From JAGVSZ01 sp963716855 (GTDB lineage: Bacteria > Pseudomonadota > Gammaproteobacteria > Burkholderiales > SG8-39), in the NCBI GenBank assembly GCA_963716855.1, contig CAVQUV010000019.1, positions 124,001 through 188,000 of the forward strand: a stretch of 64,000 nt of DNA. The letters are read 5' to 3'. A program made the position numbers and the translations under genes. The notes below the pieces were generated by a model. That model was not told the origin of the DNA and did no database searches. It saw nothing but the letters and a program-made list of their open reading frames with translations. The number at the start of each line of letters is the position of its first letter. Positions within the stretch are counted from its first letter, which is position 1. This document shows, piece by piece, positions 8,760 through 18,207 of this stretch.

Positions 8760-8788
8760 ACTATAGCGGCAACCGGCACAACGCGCAA
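8760..8788 (-). promoter_or_regulatory. Candidate sigma-70 promoter for leader-leuA
   Basis: On the minus strand TATAGT (8760-8765, 5 of 6 to consensus) is preceded at exactly 17 bases by TTGCGC (8783-8788, 3 of 6). Predicted transcription start falls at or beside the leader ATG at 8752. Its existence implies that leuA is transcribed separately from the upstream ilv-psd-pssA genes. Confidence 0.5.
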
Positions 8789-8799
8789 CGGGGGCGGCT

Positions 8800-9561
8800 T
8801 CAGGCCGTCGGCCGCGGCTTGCGGCGGTTCCAGAACCAGAGCGCGTAGCCCGAAACCGAGTAGGCCACGAACAGGCCGAACAGCACCATGGGCGGATTGG
8901 CGGAGACCAGGATCAGCGCGAGCACGATGATCAGAATCGCCCAGAACGGGACGCTGCGGCGGAAGTTGATGTCCTTGAAGCTGTAGTAGGGCGCGTTCGT
9001 GACCATCGTGATGCCGGCGAACAGGGTGACGGCACACGCCGCATAGCGCAGCCAGACGACCCGCTCGATCTGGAAATCGTCCACGATCCAGACGAACCCG
9101 GCGACCAGCGCGGCGGCCGCGGGGCTCGGCAACCCCTGGAAGAAGCGCTTGTCCACGATCTCGATGTTCGTGTTGAATCGTGCGAGACGCAGCGCGGCGC
9201 CGACGCAGTACACGAAAGCGGCGATCCAACCGAGCCGTCCGAGAGGCTGCAACGCCCAGACATACATGATCAGGGCCGGCGCGGCGCCGAACGAGACCAT
9301 GTCGGCGAGGCTGTCGTACTCGGCGCCGAACTCGCTCTGCGTCCGCGTCAGCCGCGCCACGCGGCCGTCGAGCCCGTCCAGCACCATCGCCACGAACACG
9401 GCGATCGCCGCCTGCTCGAAGTGCCCGTTCATCGCCTGGACGATCGCGTAGAAGCCGGCGAAGAGGGCCGCGGTCGTGAACAGGTTCGGCAGCAGATAGA
9501 TGCCGCGGCGCCGGAGCGCGCCCCGCAGCATGCCCTTGCGCTCGCGGTGCAGTTCGGCCAT
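8800..9561 (-). CDS. pssA: CDP-diacylglycerol-serine O-phosphatidyltransferase
   Basis: 253 residues, an integral inner-membrane enzyme that makes phosphatidylserine from CDP-diacylglycerol and serine. The CDP-alcohol phosphotransferase motif DGxxAR-x8-G-x3-D-x3-D is complete within MVLDGLDGRVAR and the following EFGAEYDSLAD. About seven hydrophobic segments follow. I start it at ATG 9561, which overlaps the psd stop (ATGA); a longer reading upstream is only the psd gene in another frame. Pairing with psd gives the whole route to phosphatidylethanolamine. Confidence 0.95.
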   Translation of the reverse strand: MAELHRERKGMLRGALRRRGIYLLPNLFTTAALFAGFYAIVQAMNGHFEQAAIAVFVAMVLDGLDGRVARLTRTQSEFGAEYDSLADMVSFGAAPALIMYVWALQPLGRLGWIAAFVYCVGAALRLARFNTNIEIVDKRFFQGLPSPAAAALVAGFVWIVDDFQIERVVWLRYAACAVTLFAGITMVTNAPYYSFKDINFRRSVPFWAILIIVLALILVSANPPMVLFGLFVAYSVSGYALWFWNRRKPRPTA

Positions 9562-10229
9562 CAGAGCTCCGCCACGACGGTGCTGCCGGCACTCACCTTC
9601 TGGCCGAGCTCGACCCGCACGCGCGCCTCGAGCGGCAGGTAGAGGTCGACGCGCGACCCGAAACGGATGAACCCGAAGCGATCGCCGCGGTTCAGGTGAT
9701 CCCCGGCCTTGACGTAGCACAGGATGCGCCGCGCGATCAGCCCGGCGATCTGCACGCAGGTCACGTCCTGCCCGGCGTCGGCGCGCAGCCAGAGGGCATT
9801 GCGCTCGTTCTCGACGGAAGCCTTGTCGAGCGCCGCGTTGACGAAGCTGCCGGTCGCATACCAGGCTTGCCGCACCTCGCCGTCCACGGGTGAACGGTTG
9901 GAGTGCACGTTGAACACGTTCATGAACACGCTGACCTTCGTCGATTGGCGCTTCAGGTACGGGTCCTCGGCCTTTTCCACCGCCACGATACGGCCGTCGG
10001 CCGGCGCGACGACGGTCCGCCGGTCGCCCGGCACGGCGCGCGCGGGATCCCGGAAGAATTGCAGCACGAACAGCACCCACAGCCAGACCGGCGCCGACCA
10101 CCACCACCCGGCGAGCCAGCCGATCGCGAGCGCGAGCACGACGCTCGCGGCGAGAAACGGCCAGCCCTCGCGGGCGACGAGCGGATGCGGATACGAGGGC
10201 ACGGCAGCCACTGAGGTCATGGAGCGCAC
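9561..10229 (-). CDS. psd: Phosphatidylserine decarboxylase proenzyme
   Basis: About 220 residues, the short Psd form. It decarboxylates phosphatidylserine to phosphatidylethanolamine at the membrane. Visible are an N-terminal hydrophobic pair of segments (about 25-60), the FFRDPAR motif, VFMNVFNVHSNRSP and the self-cleavage Gly-Ser in SAGSTVVAEL near the C-terminus, which generates the pyruvoyl group on Ser. The start may be ATG 10229 or ATG 10220 three codons later. Located between ilvC and pssA, the usual betaproteobacterial order. Confidence 0.95.
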   Translation of the reverse strand: MRSMTSVAAVPSYPHPLVAREGWPFLAASVVLALAIGWLAGWWWSAPVWLWVLFVLQFFRDPARAVPGDRRTVVAPADGRIVAVEKAEDPYLKRQSTKVSVFMNVFNVHSNRSPVDGEVRQAWYATGSFVNAALDKASVENERNALWLRADAGQDVTCVQIAGLIARRILCYVKAGDHLNRGDRFGFIRFGSRVDLYLPLEARVRVELGQKVSAGSTVVAEL

Positions 10230-10292
10230 AGGGCAGGCAGAGAGTCGCGACTCACTGCGTGAGGGCCGCGTCCGCCCGCAGTTCGCCGTCCC

Positions 10293-11309
10293 CTAGTTCT
10301 TGCTCGTGTCGACCAGCCGGTTCTTGCGGATCCACGGCATCATCTCGCGCAGCTTTCCGCCGACCTTCTCGATCTCGTGCTCCGCGGTCATGCGGCGTCG
10401 CGAAAGAAGGGTCGGCGCCCCGGCGCGGTTCTCGAGGATGAAGCTCTTGGCGTACTCGCCGGACTGGATGTCGAGCAGCGCCGCGCGCATCGCCTTCTTG
10501 GTCTCCTCGGTGATGATCTTGGGACCGGTCACGTACTCCCCGTACTCGGCGTTGTTCGAGATCGAGTAGTTCATCGTGCCGATGCCGCCTTCGTACATGA
10601 GGTCGACGATCAGCTTCAGCTCGTGCAGACACTCGAAGTAAGCCATCTCGGGCGCGTAGCCGGCGTCGACCAGCGTCTCGAAGCCCGCCTTCACCAGTTC
10701 GACGCAGCCGCCGCAGAGCACGGTCTGCTCGCCGAAGAGATCGGTCTCGGTCTCTTCCTTGAAGTTGGTCTCGATGATGCCCGCGCGTCCGCCGCCGATC
10801 GCCGCGGCGTAGGAGAGCGCGATGTCGCGCGCCTTCTTCGACGGGTTCTGGTGGAGGGCGATCAGCATCGGCGTGCCGCCGCCCTGCGCGTAGGTCGAGC
10901 GCACCGTATGGCCGGGCGCCTTCGGCGCGACCATGAAGACATCGAGGTCGGCGCGCGGCTGGATCTGGCCGTAGTGGATGTTGAAGCCGTGCGCGAACGC
11001 GAGCGCCGCGCCCTTCTTGATGTTCGGCTCGATGTAGTCGCGGTAGATCTGCGCGTGATGCTCGTCGGGCAGGAGGATCATGACGATATCGGCGCCCTTC
11101 ACCGCGTCCGGGATGTCCTTCACCTGCAGCTTGGCGTTCTTCGCCTTGTTCCACGACGCGCCGCCCTTGCGCAGGGCGACCGTCACCTTCACGCCCGAGT
11201 CCTGCAGGTTGAGCGCGTGGGCGTGGCCCTGCGAGCCGTAGCCCACGATCGTGACCTTCTTGCCCTTGATGAGCGAAAGGTCGGCGTCCTTGTCGTAATA
11301 GACCTTCAT
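10293..11309 (-). CDS. ilvC: Ketol-acid reductoisomerase (NADP+)
   Basis: 338 residues, the exact length of class I enzymes. It isomerises and reduces acetolactate or acetohydroxybutyrate in valine and isoleucine synthesis. The Rossmann loop GYGSQGHAHALNL (from about residue 24) and the C-terminal knotted domain with the Mg-binding DLMYEGG and YSISN segments are intact. I use ATG 11309 (MKVYYDKDAD), as in the family; an in-frame start 16 codons further out has no homologous sequence. It lies 110 bases downstream of ilvN in the same operon. Confidence 0.97.
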   Translation of the reverse strand: MKVYYDKDADLSLIKGKKVTIVGYGSQGHAHALNLQDSGVKVTVALRKGGASWNKAKNAKLQVKDIPDAVKGADIVMILLPDEHHAQIYRDYIEPNIKKGAALAFAHGFNIHYGQIQPRADLDVFMVAPKAPGHTVRSTYAQGGGTPMLIALHQNPSKKARDIALSYAAAIGGGRAGIIETNFKEETETDLFGEQTVLCGGCVELVKAGFETLVDAGYAPEMAYFECLHELKLIVDLMYEGGIGTMNYSISNNAEYGEYVTGPKIITEETKKAMRAALLDIQSGEYAKSFILENRAGAPTLLSRRRMTAEHEIEKVGGKLREMMPWIRKNRLVDTSKN

Positions 11310-11419
11310 TGCATTACCCCCAGGTTGTCGCGGGAGAAACGGACCGGACGCAGGCACGACCGCAAGCGCCGTCGCGGCCTTTCCCTTCCCCTTCCCCCGT
11401 CGCTTAGAAGCTTGGAAGC

Positions 11420-11911
11420 TCAGACCCTCAGCACCCGCTCGCCCCGCGCGATGCCAGAGGCTCCGGTGCGCACCGTCTCGAGGATCGCCGCCTTGTCGAG
11501 TGCCTCGATGAAAGCGTCGAGCTTCGCGCCGGTGCCGGTGAGCTCGATCGTGTACGTGGTCTCGGTGACGTCGAGGATGCGGCCGCGAAAGATGTCGGCC
11601 ATCCGCTTCATCTCCTCGCGGTCCTTGCCGGTGGCGCGCACCTTGATCAGCATCAGCTCGCGCTCGATGTGCGGCGCTTCCGAGAGGTCGACGAGCTTGA
11701 CGACCTCGATCAGCTTGTTGAGCTGCTTGGTGATCTGCTCGATCACGTCGTCGGAGCCGGTGGTGACGATCGTCATCCGCGACAGCGACCCGTCCTCGGT
11801 CGGCGCGACGGTGAGGGACTCGATGTTGTAGCCCCGCGCCGAAAAAAGTCCGGCGACGCGCGACAGCGCGCCGGGCTCGTTCTCGAGCAGGATCGAGACG
11901 ATGTGACGCAT
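11420..11911 (-). CDS. ilvN: Acetolactate synthase small (regulatory) subunit
   Basis: 163 residues from ATG 11911, the usual length of IlvH/IlvN. The ACT domain begins at once: MRHIVSILLENEPGALSRV, followed by FSARGYNIESLTV. It binds valine and feedback-regulates the catalytic subunit encoded directly upstream. An in-frame ATG at 11965 would add 18 residues without family counterpart; the inner start has an aagg site. Operon order ilvB-ilvN-ilvC. Confidence 0.95.
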   Translation of the reverse strand: MRHIVSILLENEPGALSRVAGLFSARGYNIESLTVAPTEDGSLSRMTIVTTGSDDVIEQITKQLNKLIEVVKLVDLSEAPHIERELMLIKVRATGKDREEMKRMADIFRGRILDVTETTYTIELTGTGAKLDAFIEALDKAAILETVRTGASGIARGERVLRV

Positions 11912-11993
11912 GGCCTTCGTTTCGGTGGCAGGCAGCGTGTAGGGGCTGGCGGCTGGCGCATTCATGCTCGTCGTGTCCTCTCGCGCGCCCGGA

Positions 11994-13745
11994 TCACAGG
12001 TCCTCGGCGAGGATCATCTCGGAGATCCCCTTTCCACCCGGCACCATCGGGTACACGTTCTCGGCCTGGTCGGTCAGGAAATCGAGGAACACGAGATCCT
12101 GCTTGCGGCTGAAGGCCTCGCGCAGCGCCGGTTCGACGTCGGCCGGCTTCTCGACGCGCACGCCGACGTGGCCGAAACTCTCCGCGAGCTTCACGAAGTC
12201 GGGCAGCGCGTCCATGTAGGACTCGGAGTACCGGTTGCCGTGGAAGAACTGCTGCCACTGCCGGACCATGCCCATGTAGCGGTTGTTGAGGTTCACGATC
12301 TTGATCGGCAGGCGGTACTGCTTGCAGGTCGAGAGCTCCTGCATGCACATCATGAAGCTCGCTTCGCCCGTGACGCACGCCACGGTGGCGCCCGGGTTCG
12401 CGAACTGCGCGCCCATCGCGGCGGGCAGGCCGAAGCCCATCGTGCCCAGGCCGCCGGAGTTGATCCAGCGGCGCGGCTTGTCGAACTTGTAGAACTGCGC
12501 CGCCCACATCTGGTGCTGGCCGACGTCGGAGGTGACGAACGCATCGCCTCCGGTCACCTCGTAGAGCTTCTCGATGACGAGTTGCGGCTTGATGATCGCC
12601 GCAGTCCGGTCGTAGCGCAGGCAGTCCTTCGCCCGCCAGAGGTCGATCTGGGCCCACCAGGCCTTGAGCGCCTTCTGGTCGAGCTTGCCCGCCTGGCCGT
12701 CCAGCAGCTTCAGGAGCTCATCGAGCACCTCGCGCACGTTGCCGACGATCGGCACGTCGACCTTGACGCGCTTCGAGATCGACGAGGGGTCGATGTCCAC
12801 GTGGATGATCTTCCGCGGCACCGACCCGAAGTGAGTGGGGTTCCCGATCACCCGATCGTCGAACCGCGCGCCGATGGCGAGGAGCACGTCGCAGTGCTGC
12901 ATCGCCATGTTCGCCTGATAGGTGCCGTGCATGCCGAGCATGCCCAGGAACTGCGGGTCGGTCGCCGGGTATCCGCCCAGCCCCATCAGGGTGTTGGTGC
13001 ACGGAACGCCGAGCAGCTTCACCAGCTTCTTCAACTGCGCGGACGCGTCGGAGAGAATTACGCCGCCGCCGGTATAGACCATCGGCCGCTTCGCATCGAG
13101 CAGCAGCTGCGCGGCCTTCTTGATCTGGCCGGGGTGGCCCTTTACGGTCGGGTTGTAGGAGCGCATCGAAACGGATTCGGGATACTCGAACCGGCAACGC
13201 GCGGCCGTCACGTCCTTCGGGATATCGACCACCACGGGCCCGGGACGACCGGTGCGCGCGATGTGGAACGCCTTCTTGATGGTCAGCGCGATGTCGCGAA
13301 CATCTTTTACGAGGAAGTTGTGCTTGACGCACGGCCGCGTGACCCCGACCGCGTCCACTTCCTGGAAGGCGTCCTGCCCGATCGCATGGGTCGGCACCTG
13401 ACCGGTGATGACCACCATCGGGATCGAGTCCATGTACGCCGTCGCGATGCCGGTGACGGCGTTCGTCACCCCGGGACCCGAGGTCACGAGGCAGACCCCC
13501 ACCTTGTCGCTCGCCCGGGAATAGGCGTCCGCGGCGTGCGCCGCGCCCTGCTCGTGCCGGACCAGGACGTGCTTGACCTTGTCCTGCTTGAAGAGCTCGT
13601 CGTAGATGAACAGCACCGCGCCGCCGGGGTACCCGAAGACGTATTCGACACCCTCGGCTTCGAGGCAGCGGATCACGATCTCGGCGCCGGAGAGCTCGGG
13701 AGCGACGAGCTTGGTCCCGTTGGTCACGTTGGTCCCAGAGTCCAT
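11994..13745 (-). CDS. ilvB: Acetolactate synthase large (catalytic) subunit
   Basis: 583 residues, full length. This thiamine-diphosphate and FAD enzyme condenses two pyruvates, or pyruvate and 2-oxobutyrate. The N-terminal domain has the FGYPGGAVLF and catalytic-Glu RHEQGAAHAADAYSR segments; the C-terminal ThDP motif runs from TGEASFMM to NLNNRYMGMV. The first motif reads GEA rather than the textbook GDG, which I believe occurs in related bacteria. First gene of the operon; the roughly 240-bp gap upstream is shared with a divergent sigma factor and contains TTGACC-like elements but no clear promoter pair. Confidence 0.97.
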   Translation of the reverse strand: MDSGTNVTNGTKLVAPELSGAEIVIRCLEAEGVEYVFGYPGGAVLFIYDELFKQDKVKHVLVRHEQGAAHAADAYSRASDKVGVCLVTSGPGVTNAVTGIATAYMDSIPMVVITGQVPTHAIGQDAFQEVDAVGVTRPCVKHNFLVKDVRDIALTIKKAFHIARTGRPGPVVVDIPKDVTAARCRFEYPESVSMRSYNPTVKGHPGQIKKAAQLLLDAKRPMVYTGGGVILSDASAQLKKLVKLLGVPCTNTLMGLGGYPATDPQFLGMLGMHGTYQANMAMQHCDVLLAIGARFDDRVIGNPTHFGSVPRKIIHVDIDPSSISKRVKVDVPIVGNVREVLDELLKLLDGQAGKLDQKALKAWWAQIDLWRAKDCLRYDRTAAIIKPQLVIEKLYEVTGGDAFVTSDVGQHQMWAAQFYKFDKPRRWINSGGLGTMGFGLPAAMGAQFANPGATVACVTGEASFMMCMQELSTCKQYRLPIKIVNLNNRYMGMVRQWQQFFHGNRYSESYMDALPDFVKLAESFGHVGVRVEKPADVEPALREAFSRKQDLVFLDFLTDQAENVYPMVPGGKGISEMILAEDL

Positions 13746-13986
13746 GCGGGGAATCCTATTGCGTTGAATCTTTGACGAAAACGGTCAAGGGTAAAGGCTC
13801 GGATGCGTTGGGTCAAGCCGGCCGGCGCAGGAAAACTGCGGCGGCACACCCCGTTTGCTACCATCGCCTGCAAACCCGGTCGGGCAGCAGCGCGGCGCCG
13901 CAGAGCGCCCTGTGCACCGGCCGGTGATCGAGCCGCGGCCGGCGGGGCGTCGGACCACGCGCGCAGGCGATACCAAGGATCCGCCC

Positions 13987-14554
13987 CTGGCCACCCGCAC
14001 CGAACTCTCCGATTTTCTCGCCGGCGTCGAACGGCGCGCCTATAAGCAGGCGCTGTTCGCCGTGCGCGACGACGAGGCGGCCCTCGACATCGTGCAGGAC
14101 GCAATGATGCGACTCGCCGAGAAGTACGGCGGGAAGCCGGCCGAGGAATTGCCGTTGCTCTTTCAGCGCATCCTGCAGAACGCGATCCGCGACTACTACC
14201 GCCGCCGCAAGGTCCGGTCCCTGTGGACCACCCTGCTCTCCTCGCTCGGCGGCAAGCGCGAGGACGACGACTCGGACCCGCTGGAAACGCTCGAGGCCGA
14301 GGCCGGCCCGACTCAGGAAAAGTCGCCCGACGAGCAGCTGGAACAGGCCCAACTCATTGAAATAATTGAGAAAGAGACTCAGGAGGCTGCCTGCGCGTCA
14401 ACGCGAAGCCTTCCTCCTTCGTTACTGGGAGGAATTCGACGTTGCAGAAACCGCTGCCGCGATGGGATGCTCGGAGGGCAGCGTAAAGACGCATTGCTCA
14501 CGCGCCACGCACGCCTTGGCCACTGCGCTCAGGGCGAAGGGCATTGAGCTATGA
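13987..14554 (+). CDS. ECF-type RNA polymerase sigma factor (one frameshift)
   Basis: About 188 residues once one base is removed near 14375-14385. Region 2 is in the first frame (ATRTELSDFLAGVERRA, then ALDIVQDAMMRLAEKYG); region 4 is in the next frame (LPARQREAFLLRYWEE, MGCSEGSVKTH helix-turn-helix). The start is odd: family alignment and an AAGGA site at 13975-13979 point to CTG 13987, while GTG 13924 in frame would add a Pro/Arg-rich leader. The stop overlaps the next ATG (ATGA). The sigma/DUF3619/DUF3106/RDD order is standard in betaproteobacteria. Regulon unknown. Confidence 0.85.
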
Positions 14555-14956
14555 ACGAACAGCACCTCGCTCTTACGATCACGAAAACGCTCGACTGCGG
14601 GCCTGCAGCTCACGCCGGAGACGGCGGCGCGCCTGAAGGTCGCGCGCGAGCGCGCGCTCGAGCGCCACGGGTTGGCGCGGAGTGGCGCTGCCTGGGTGAT
14701 CGCCGGCCGCGACGCAACGGCGCGGCTCGGGCGGATCGGAGGGTCCTGGGCACAGGTCGGACTTTCCGTCGCGTGCCTGCTCGTCGCCCTCGTCGGCGTC
14801 CACTTCTGGCAGGAAACCCATCAGGCCGCACTCGCCGCAGCCCAGCTCACCCAGGAGCTGGTCGAGGTCGACACGCAGGTGCTGACTGGCGACCTTCCGA
14901 TCAAGGCCTATCTCGACGAGGACTTCCAGACATGGTTAAAGCAGTCCTCGGAATAG
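14551..14956 (+). CDS. DUF3619 family membrane protein (one frameshift)
   Basis: About 134 residues after correcting a single-base shift near 14596. The first frame gives MNEQHLALTITKTLD; the second continues GLQLTPETAARLKVARE, then one transmembrane helix (VGLSVACLLVALVGVHFW) and an acidic C-terminus ending WLKQSSE. This layout matches DUF3619 proteins, which accompany this sigma factor and may act as its membrane partner; that role is inference from context. Overlaps the sigma gene stop by ATGA and the DUF3106 gene start by 25 bases. Confidence 0.8.
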
Positions 14957-15411
14957 CCGTCTGGCTCGTCCTCGCTCTCCCGTACCCCGCCGCCTACGCC
15001 GACAAAAACAACCCTGCCTGGACCGAGCTTAGGCCCGAGCAGCAGCGCATCCTCGCGCCGATCCAGGGCGAGTGGGAGACCCTGGACGCTCCTCGCAAGC
15101 GCAAGTGGCTCGGCGTTGCCGAGCGCTATCCGAAAATGACCGCGGACGAGCAGGCCCGGCTTCAGCAGCGCATCAAGGAATGGATCAGTCTCACCCCGGA
15201 GCAGCGCTGGGCGGCACGCGGCAAGTACCGTGAGTTCGAGCAACTGCCGCCCGAAGATCGCCAGGCCGTGCGGGAGAAGTGGGACAAGTTCCAGCAGGAA
15301 CAGGCGGCGAAGGAGGCGGCGGCCAAGGCGGCCGATACCGATAGCGCAGCGAAGTCCGTCGACGCTGCCGCGGCGGACGGCGGTGCCGCGACCGCGGCAC
15401 CCCGGCAGTAG
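14932..15411 (+). CDS. DUF3106 family exported protein
   Basis: 159 residues with a signal peptide (MVKAVLGIAVWLVLALPYP, cleavage probably after AYA). The mature part repeats an LTPEQR-type helix: WTELRPEQQRIL, MTADEQARLQQR, LTPEQRWAARGK and LPPEDRQAVREK, resembling Spy/CpxP-like periplasmic helices and the DUF3106 family. The tail is Ala/Lys/Asp low complexity. Third gene of the sigma operon. A chaperone or stress-sensing role is only a guess from the repeats. Confidence 0.85.
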   Translation: MVKAVLGIAVWLVLALPYPAAYADKNNPAWTELRPEQQRILAPIQGEWETLDAPRKRKWLGVAERYPKMTADEQARLQQRIKEWISLTPEQRWAARGKYREFEQLPPEDRQAVREKWDKFQQEQAAKEAAAKAADTDSAAKSVDAAAADGGAATAAPRQ

Positions 15412-15429
15412 CCCCCGCCCGCGCGGCGC

Positions 15430-15966
15430 GTGACGCAGCGTCCCGTTGCCCACTACCCCTCGCTTTTCCGCCGCATCGCGAGCCTGGTTTACGAAGGCCT
15501 GATCGTCGCTGCGATCTTGGTCGCCGGCGGGCTCGCTTTTTCCGCCGCCGTGGCCGGGCTCACTGCCCTCCTGACCGACCCGGGCGCGCGGGCACCGGCA
15601 GATCTCGAGCGCGTGTCGCTTCAGGCCTTCCTCGCCGCGCTGCTCGGCGCGTACTTCATCCGATCCTGGATGCGTGGCGGGCAGACGCTCGCGATGAAGG
15701 CGTGGAAGCTTCGGCTGGTGGACCCCGACGGGAACGGCGTCGGCGCGCGTCTAGCGCTGGCGCGATTCGTCCTCAGCGGACTCGTGCTCGGCACGGGAGC
15801 CGCCGCCACGATGTGGCTCTGGCACCATCCCGCGTCGGTACCCGGCTGGCTCGCAGCGCTGCCCGCGGGCGTGGACCTCGGCTGGATCCTGTGCGACCGG
15901 GAGCGGCAGTTCCTGCATGATCGCCTGACGCGCACGCGGGTCGTCCGCATGGACGGCGCGGGCTGA
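15430..15966 (+). CDS. RDD family membrane protein
   Basis: 178 residues, GTG start at 15430. The first helix contains the family Arg (FRRIASLVYEGLIVAAIL) and the last contains the Asp-Arg motif FLHDRLTRTRVV; helices lie near residues 20-45, 65-80 and 110-150. RDD proteins are small membrane proteins of largely unknown transport role. Last gene of the sigma-factor operon; its end lies 23 bases from the convergent lptG end. Confidence 0.85.
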   Translation: MTQRPVAHYPSLFRRIASLVYEGLIVAAILVAGGLAFSAAVAGLTALLTDPGARAPADLERVSLQAFLAALLGAYFIRSWMRGGQTLAMKAWKLRLVDPDGNGVGARLALARFVLSGLVLGTGAAATMWLWHHPASVPGWLAALPAGVDLGWILCDRERQFLHDRLTRTRVVRMDGAG

Positions 15967-15989
15967 CGCGCTCGCCTGCGTCAGGCGGC

Positions 15990-17064
15990 TCAGCGCCGTT
16001 CGACCCACCACATCATCGCCACCGCCAGCGCGAGGAACAGGAGCGCTGGGCACCACCGCCGGCGCGATGGGCGGCCAGCGCTCGAGCACGCCGAGGTGCG
16101 AGAAGAGGCTGTTCAGGAAATGGAACAGCACGCCGAGCATCAACCCCGCGAAGAGCTTCACGCCGACGCCGCCGTGGCGCACCTGGAGATACGCGAACGG
16201 CAGGGCAAGCGCCATCATGACCAGCGCCGCGAACGGATACACGATCTTTTTCCAGAACGCGATCTCGTAGCGCTCGGTGCTCTGCTTGTTGGCCGCGAGG
16301 TACCGGGTGTACTGGTACAGGCCCCACGCCGAGAGCTTCTCGGGAACGACGAGCAGCACTGACAGCATGGTTGGCGTGAGCTCCGATTCCCAGGCGATCG
16401 AGTCGCGCTTCCGGACGCTCGTACGATCGCTCTCGAACTCGGTCTCGGTGACGTCCGAGAGCCGCCAGCGGTTCTTGCCCTCGTAGTGCCCCACCGCAGC
16501 GTGGCTGATCGAGCGCAGGCGGAACTCGCGGTCGAACTCGAAGATGCGCACGCTCTTGAGGGTCGAGTCCGGGAGGACCTGCCCCACGTTCACGAACCGG
16601 GTGTCGGTCTTCACCCAGATCCCGGTCCGCAAATCGGATCCCACCGCGCTGCCGAGCCGCTCGAGCCGCAGGCGCTGCGCCGCCTGCTCCGCGATCGGCG
16701 CCAGCACCTCGCCGAAGACGACCGCGATGACGACGAGCACCACGCCGATCCGCCCGAGGGTCCACACGGCCTGCCCGGGCGAGAATCCGGCGACGCGCAT
16801 GACGGTGAACTCGGAGTTCGCCGCCAGCGTGGCGAGCGCCGCGAGCGTGCCGATCAGGACGACGATCGGAAACAATTCGTACGCGTGCCCCGGCAGCAGC
16901 AAGGCGATGAACAGGAACGCGTGCTGCAGGCGATAGCCGCCCTTGCCGATGTCGTCGAGCTCGTTGACGAGGTCGAAGAAGGCGAACAGCGCGAGAAACG
17001 CGACGAACACGAACGCCGTCGCCTTGTAGATCTCGCGCCCGAGATAGCGGTCGATGGTCCTCAC
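15990..17064 (-). CDS. lptG: LPS export permease LptG (C-terminal frameshift)
   Basis: About 358 residues, YjgP/YjgQ family, inner-membrane half-permease of the LptBFG lipopolysaccharide exporter. GTG start (17064). N-terminal YLGREI and paired helices, a central periplasmic beta-jellyroll region, and C-terminal helices are present. The main frame runs on into nonsense after VLERWPPIAPAVVPS; a one-base shift near 16045 restores LLFLALAVAMMWWVERR and a stop, the normal LptG C-terminus. I therefore treat the shift as a sequence error. Thirteen bases follow lptF, so the two are one unit. Confidence 0.9.
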
Positions 17065-17077
17065 CGGTCGCGCGCCC

Positions 17078-18157
17078 TCACCGCCGCAGCCACAGCTTGA
17101 ACCCGAGCGTGTTGCGCCACAAGAACAGGAATGCAGTCAGGCCGAGCATCACCGCGTGGAGCGCCCACCAACCGACCTCGAACCGCACCTTGCCCTGCGC
17201 CACCCAGGCCTGCACGATGCTCAGGAGATTGCTGTAGACCATGTACGCGAGCACCGCGAAGATCAGGTTCACCGAACGGCTTGCGCGCGGGTTGACGAAC
17301 GCCAGGGGGATCGCGAGCAGCGCGAGGTTTAGCGCCACGAGCGGCAGCCCGATGCGCCAGACGAGCTCGCCGCGCCACTCCCGGTTCTGCGACTGCAGCA
17401 GCTCTAACGTGGGAACCGCCTTGGTCCAGCGTCCGCGCGCCTCGTACTCCTTCGCCTTGATCCGCAGCGCATAGCGGTCGAACTCCGTCACCCGGTACTC
17501 TGCCGTGCCGGGTATGCCCTCGTAGCTGCGCCCGTTCGACAGAACCGCGTAGCGGTCGCCGTCTTCGCTCGACTCGATGAATCCCTCCCGGCTCACCGTG
17601 ACGCCGGCCTTGCCGCGCTTGGTGCTCGCGATGAAGATGTTGCGCACCCGGCCTTCCTCGCCGTCGACCCCCTCGACGAAGAACACGCGCTCCGAGTTCG
17701 CGGACTCCCGGAACACCCCGGGGGCGATGCGCGACACCTCTTCCCGGCTGTCGAGCTTGCGCCGGTACTCCTGCGCGCGGTCGTTCGACCAGGGCGAGAG
17801 GAACAGCCCGAGGAGCGCGCTCAGCAGGATGATCGGCGCGGCGAAAGTGAGCACCGGCCGCACCCATGCGAAGAGGGACACGCCGGAGGCCGACCAGACC
17901 ACCATTTCGGAGTCCTTGTAGCTGCGCGACACCGTCATGAGGACCGAGACGAACAGCGTGAGCGCGAGCAGGATCGGCAGGTAGTTCATCGCGGTGAAGC
18001 CGATCAGCGCGATGATCGCGTCGGAGGGAATCTTGCCGCCGGCGGCGCGCGACAGCAGGCGCACGAGCTGGCTCGTCACCACGATGGCGAGCAGCACCGA
18101 GAACACGGCCGCCGCGTAGCTGCCGAACTCGCGCAGGAGCGAGCGCTGGAAGATCAC
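17078..18157 (-). CDS. lptF: LPS export permease LptF
   Basis: 359 residues from GTG 18157 (VIFQRSLLREFG, the family N-terminus). LptF pairs with LptG to form the transmembrane part of the LPS exporter, driven by LptB (not in this window). Three helices at the N-terminus, a periplasmic domain (about residues 100-265) and three helices ending WRNTLGFKLWLRR are all intact. A much longer reading upstream is only the antisense of pepA. Divergent from pepA. Confidence 0.93.
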   Translation of the reverse strand: MIFQRSLLREFGSYAAAVFSVLLAIVVTSQLVRLLSRAAGGKIPSDAIIALIGFTAMNYLPILLALTLFVSVLMTVSRSYKDSEMVVWSASGVSLFAWVRPVLTFAAPIILLSALLGLFLSPWSNDRAQEYRRKLDSREEVSRIAPGVFRESANSERVFFVEGVDGEEGRVRNIFIASTKRGKAGVTVSREGFIESSEDGDRYAVLSNGRSYEGIPGTAEYRVTEFDRYALRIKAKEYEARGRWTKAVPTLELLQSQNREWRGELVWRIGLPLVALNLALLAIPLAFVNPRASRSVNLIFAVLAYMVYSNLLSIVQAWVAQGKVRFEVGWWALHAVMLGLTAFLFLWRNTLGFKLWLRR

Positions 18158-18207
18158 GACGGGCGCGGGGGCGGCGTGTGCACTTCGCTGCCGCGAGGGA
18201 GCGGTTT

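Noticed and set aside
8663..8848. 61-codon plus-strand frame over the leuA leader
   Set aside because: Gln/Glu/Arg-rich complement of the Leu-rich leader (CTG read as CAG); the minus-strand frame has the promoter.
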